This document shows, piece after piece, positions 62,098-64,000 of a stretch of 64,000 nt of DNA. The position numbers and the translations under genes were made by a program. The stretch's first letter is position 1. Every line of letters starts with the position of its first letter. The DNA is from Enterococcus ureilyticus (GTDB taxonomy: Bacteria > Bacillota > Bacilli > Lactobacillales > Enterococcaceae), in the NCBI RefSeq assembly GCF_001730315.1, contig NZ_MIKC01000041.1, positions 62,001 through 126,000 on the forward strand, given 5' to 3'. The notes under the pieces were generated by a model. The model saw only the letters and a list, made by a program, of their open reading frames with translations. It was not told the origin of the DNA and did not search any database.

Positions 62098-63984
62098 ATG
62101 AATGAGTTAAAAGTAAATAATTTAACTAAAACATATGGAGAAAAAACATTATTTGATGCTATTTCTTTCTACATCCATGATAAAGATCGTATAGGTTTAA
62201 TTGGGACAAATGGCACTGGAAAAACTAGCTTGTTGAATATTCTAGCTGGCAAAGATAGTGGTGATGGCGATATTTCTGCCATTCAACAACCAAGTGATTA
62301 TCAAATCGGCTATCTTTCTCAAGACAAAGAATTTAATCCTGAATTGACAGTAGTAGAAGCTGTTTTCCAAGGTGATACACCGACTATACAGGCGGTAAAA
62401 AATTATGAGCTGGCATTGCTAGCACTAGGGGAAGATGGTCTTAGTGAGGCTGCACAAAAGCAATATGCACAAGCAGAAGAACGAATGAACACCGAAGATG
62501 CGTGGACAGCTGATACAGATGCTAAAATCATTTTACAAAAATTAGGAATCGAAACATTGCATAAAAAAATCGGCGAGCTATCCGGCGGACAAAAAAAACG
62601 GGTCAGTTTAGCCCAAGTTTTGATTGAATCGCCTGATCTATTGCTATTGGATGAACCAACGAACCATTTAGATTATGAGGCGATCAACTGGTTAGAAAGC
62701 TTTTTGAATGGCTATCGTGGCGCTATTTTAATGGTGACGCATGATCGTTATTTTTTAGATAGAGTAACCAATCGAATTTTTGAACTTTCTTTTGGAAAGT
62801 TACATGAATATAAAGGCAATTACGAAGCTTATATTATTGCTAGAGCAGAACGTGAACGTGTTGGTGTTGAACAAGAGGAAAAAAGAAAACAATTATATAA
62901 GCAAGAATTAGAATGGATGCGTGCGGGGGTCAAAGCTCGTGGCACGAAACAACAAGCCCGTCAAGATCGTTTTCATGATCTTAAAGAAAATCTTCACCAA
63001 GTACATCAAAAAGGCCAGTTAGAGATAGATATCGCGACACAAAGATTGGGAAAAAAAGTCTTAGAAATCAAAGCCGGCAGTTATCAAATTGAACAAAAAA
63101 CAATTTTAAAAGATTTTGATTTACTAATTCAGGCAAAAGATCGAATAGGCATCACGGGAAAAAATGGCGCAGGTAAATCCACTCTTTTGAATCTATTAGC
63201 TGGACGTTTGCTATTAGATAATGGTCTGTACTCTATCGGAGAAACGGTTCGTTTAGCCTATTACACACAGCAAAATGAAGCAATGGATCCAAATCAACGG
63301 ATGATTTCATACTTACAGGAAGCTGCAGAACAAGTTCGGCGCATAGATGGAACAACAATTAGTGTTGCTGAATTGTTAGAACGCTTTTTATTCCCACGTT
63401 TTATGCATGGAACAGTGATTGGGAAACTTTCTGGTGGGGAAAAACGTCGTTTGTATTTATTAAAACTACTGATTGGAAAGCCAAATGTGTTATTATTGGA
63501 CGAACCAACAAATGATCTTGACATAGATACTCTAACGATCCTAGAGGATTATCTCCAAACCTTTAAAGGAGCTGTAATTGCCGTTTCCCATGATCGTTAT
63601 TTCCTTGATAAAACAATGGACAAATTACTTGTGTTTGAGGGAGACGGTCAAATAGTGACCTATTTCGGTTCTATGAGTGAATACTTACTTGGAAATAAAG
63701 AAGAGTCGAAGAAAACTATTAAATATGAAACGAAACCAATTAAAGAAACTGAAAAAAAGGAAAAAAAGAAATTAACTTATATGGAACAAAAAGAGTGGGC
63801 AACAATCGAAGCTGATATTGCAGTACTTGAGGATCGAGCTGTTCTGCTTGCAAAAGAGATGAACCATCAAGGGGATGACTTTACTAAATTGCAAGAACTA
63901 CAATCAGAGTTATCTATTGTAGAACAAGAACTTGAGGAAAAAATGGAACGTTGGGAATACTTGAGTGAATTTGCAGAAAATTAG
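62098..63984 (+). CDS. ABC-F family ATPase (Uup/YfmR-like)
   Basis: A 628-residue soluble protein with two ABC domains and no TM. Walker A GTNGTGKTS and GKNGAGKST; signatures LSGGQKKR and LSGGEKRR; Walker B LLLLDEPTNHLD and LLLDEPTNDLD. The interdomain linker (KQLYKQELEWMRAGVKARGTKQQARQDRF) is the P-site tRNA interaction motif of the family. The C-terminal coiled coil (about 560-628) is as in Uup. Role: rescue of stalled ribosomes or translation factor; antibiotic resistance is not implied by sequence. GGGCGTGAGCAG precedes the ATG. Confidence 0.92.
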   Translation: MNELKVNNLTKTYGEKTLFDAISFYIHDKDRIGLIGTNGTGKTSLLNILAGKDSGDGDISAIQQPSDYQIGYLSQDKEFNPELTVVEAVFQGDTPTIQAVKNYELALLALGEDGLSEAAQKQYAQAEERMNTEDAWTADTDAKIILQKLGIETLHKKIGELSGGQKKRVSLAQVLIESPDLLLLDEPTNHLDYEAINWLESFLNGYRGAILMVTHDRYFLDRVTNRIFELSFGKLHEYKGNYEAYIIARAERERVGVEQEEKRKQLYKQELEWMRAGVKARGTKQQARQDRFHDLKENLHQVHQKGQLEIDIATQRLGKKVLEIKAGSYQIEQKTILKDFDLLIQAKDRIGITGKNGAGKSTLLNLLAGRLLLDNGLYSIGETVRLAYYTQQNEAMDPNQRMISYLQEAAEQVRRIDGTTISVAELLERFLFPRFMHGTVIGKLSGGEKRRLYLLKLLIGKPNVLLLDEPTNDLDIDTLTILEDYLQTFKGAVIAVSHDRYFLDKTMDKLLVFEGDGQIVTYFGSMSEYLLGNKEESKKTIKYETKPIKETEKKEKKKLTYMEQKEWATIEADIAVLEDRAVLLAKEMNHQGDDFTKLQELQSELSIVEQELEEKMERWEYLSEFAEN

Positions 63985-63996
63985 GAGGCAGTAATT

Positions 63997-64000
63997 ATGG
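63997..64000 (+). CDS. Start of a following gene (partial)
   Basis: AGGAGG (63983-63988) and ATG at 63997 right after the ABC-F stop codon indicate that another gene begins at the window edge, cotranscribed with the ABC-F gene. Nothing can be said of its product. Confidence 0.5.

Noticed and set aside
62098-63984. Antibiotic resistance ABC-F protein (Lsa/Msr type)
   Set aside because: The C-terminal coiled coil and linker fit the housekeeping Uup/YfmR branch; nothing in the sequence or neighbourhood supports a resistance role.

Overview
The window looks like a chromosomal segment of an Enterococcus. The DNA is AT-rich with strong AGGAGG-type ribosome binding sites. Gene order follows the low-GC Firmicutes (xerD-ribT-scpA-scpB-rluB, fer-ypbB-recQ, cmk-rpsA-der-hup, TPR/ypiB-mazG-dapB-cca). 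It also carries markers I associate with enterococci, such as the SAG1386/EF1546-type LysM protein and an aroE-aroF-aroB-aroC-tyrA-aroA-aroK-pheA cluster followed by an LCP-family gene. I see no rRNA, tRNA, CRISPR array, insertion sequence or prophage; the segment is mostly core genome with a few accessory patches.

Layout. 0-3.8 kb: the tail of an unknown gene, a HisC-type aminotransferase without other his genes, a class I aminotransferase, and pstS behind a clear PhoP box. 3.8-6.2 kb: phoR and phoP on the minus strand. 6.4-9.3 kb: DUF523, Nudix, ylxM and ffh. 9.4-14.3 kb: an accessory block (GntR/ABC transporter with an operator on its promoter, tag, FMN reductase, a frameshifted acetyltransferase) that separates ffh from rpsP-khpA. 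15-19 kb: a DUF1576 membrane protein with a small partner, a TetR regulator and small genes. 19-25.9 kb: cyclophilin lipoprotein, MupG, Nudix, hydrolase, then xerD-ribT-scpAB-rluB. 26.7-28.2 kb: FMN riboswitch, a 111-bp tandem repeat, ribU and a structured intergenic element. 28.3-39.2 kb: hydrolase, fer, ypbB, recQ, LysM protein, cmk, rpsA, an AraC-type regulator with a degenerate receiver, acetaldehyde dehydrogenase, der and hup. 39.2-47.9 kb: a hairpin-rich gap, an AroB-like probable pseudoenzyme, TPR protein, ypiB, YitT, mazG-dapB-cca-thioesterase, and a quinone oxidoreductase. 48-56.4 kb: the complete aromatic amino acid operon. 56.4-64 kb: LCP protein, DegV, three small unknown genes, a Na+/H+ antiporter and an ABC-F protein.

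The most striking signal is the leader of the aromatic operon (47973-48316). A consensus promoter drives a 20-codon leader peptide whose last seven residues are Tyr-Tyr-Phe-Ser-Tyr-Phe-Arg. It is followed by four segments that can pair as 1:2, 2:3 (antiterminator) or 3:4 (terminator), which is the architecture of a ribosome-mediated attenuator sensing Tyr/Phe. A second terminator lies between it and aroE. No T-box motif is present. The operon encodes the common pathway plus both prephenate branches but no aminotransferase; the HisC-type and class I aminotransferases at the left end are candidates for the last step.

Other points worth attention are the AroB-like protein that has lost most catalytic residues, the pseudo-receiver AraC regulator, the tetranucleotide repeat that breaks the acetyltransferase gene, and the repeats lying between the FMN riboswitch and ribU. 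Start positions were often moved inward from the longest open frame to agree with Shine-Dalgarno spacing. All functional names rest on motif and synteny recognition by eye, not on searches.
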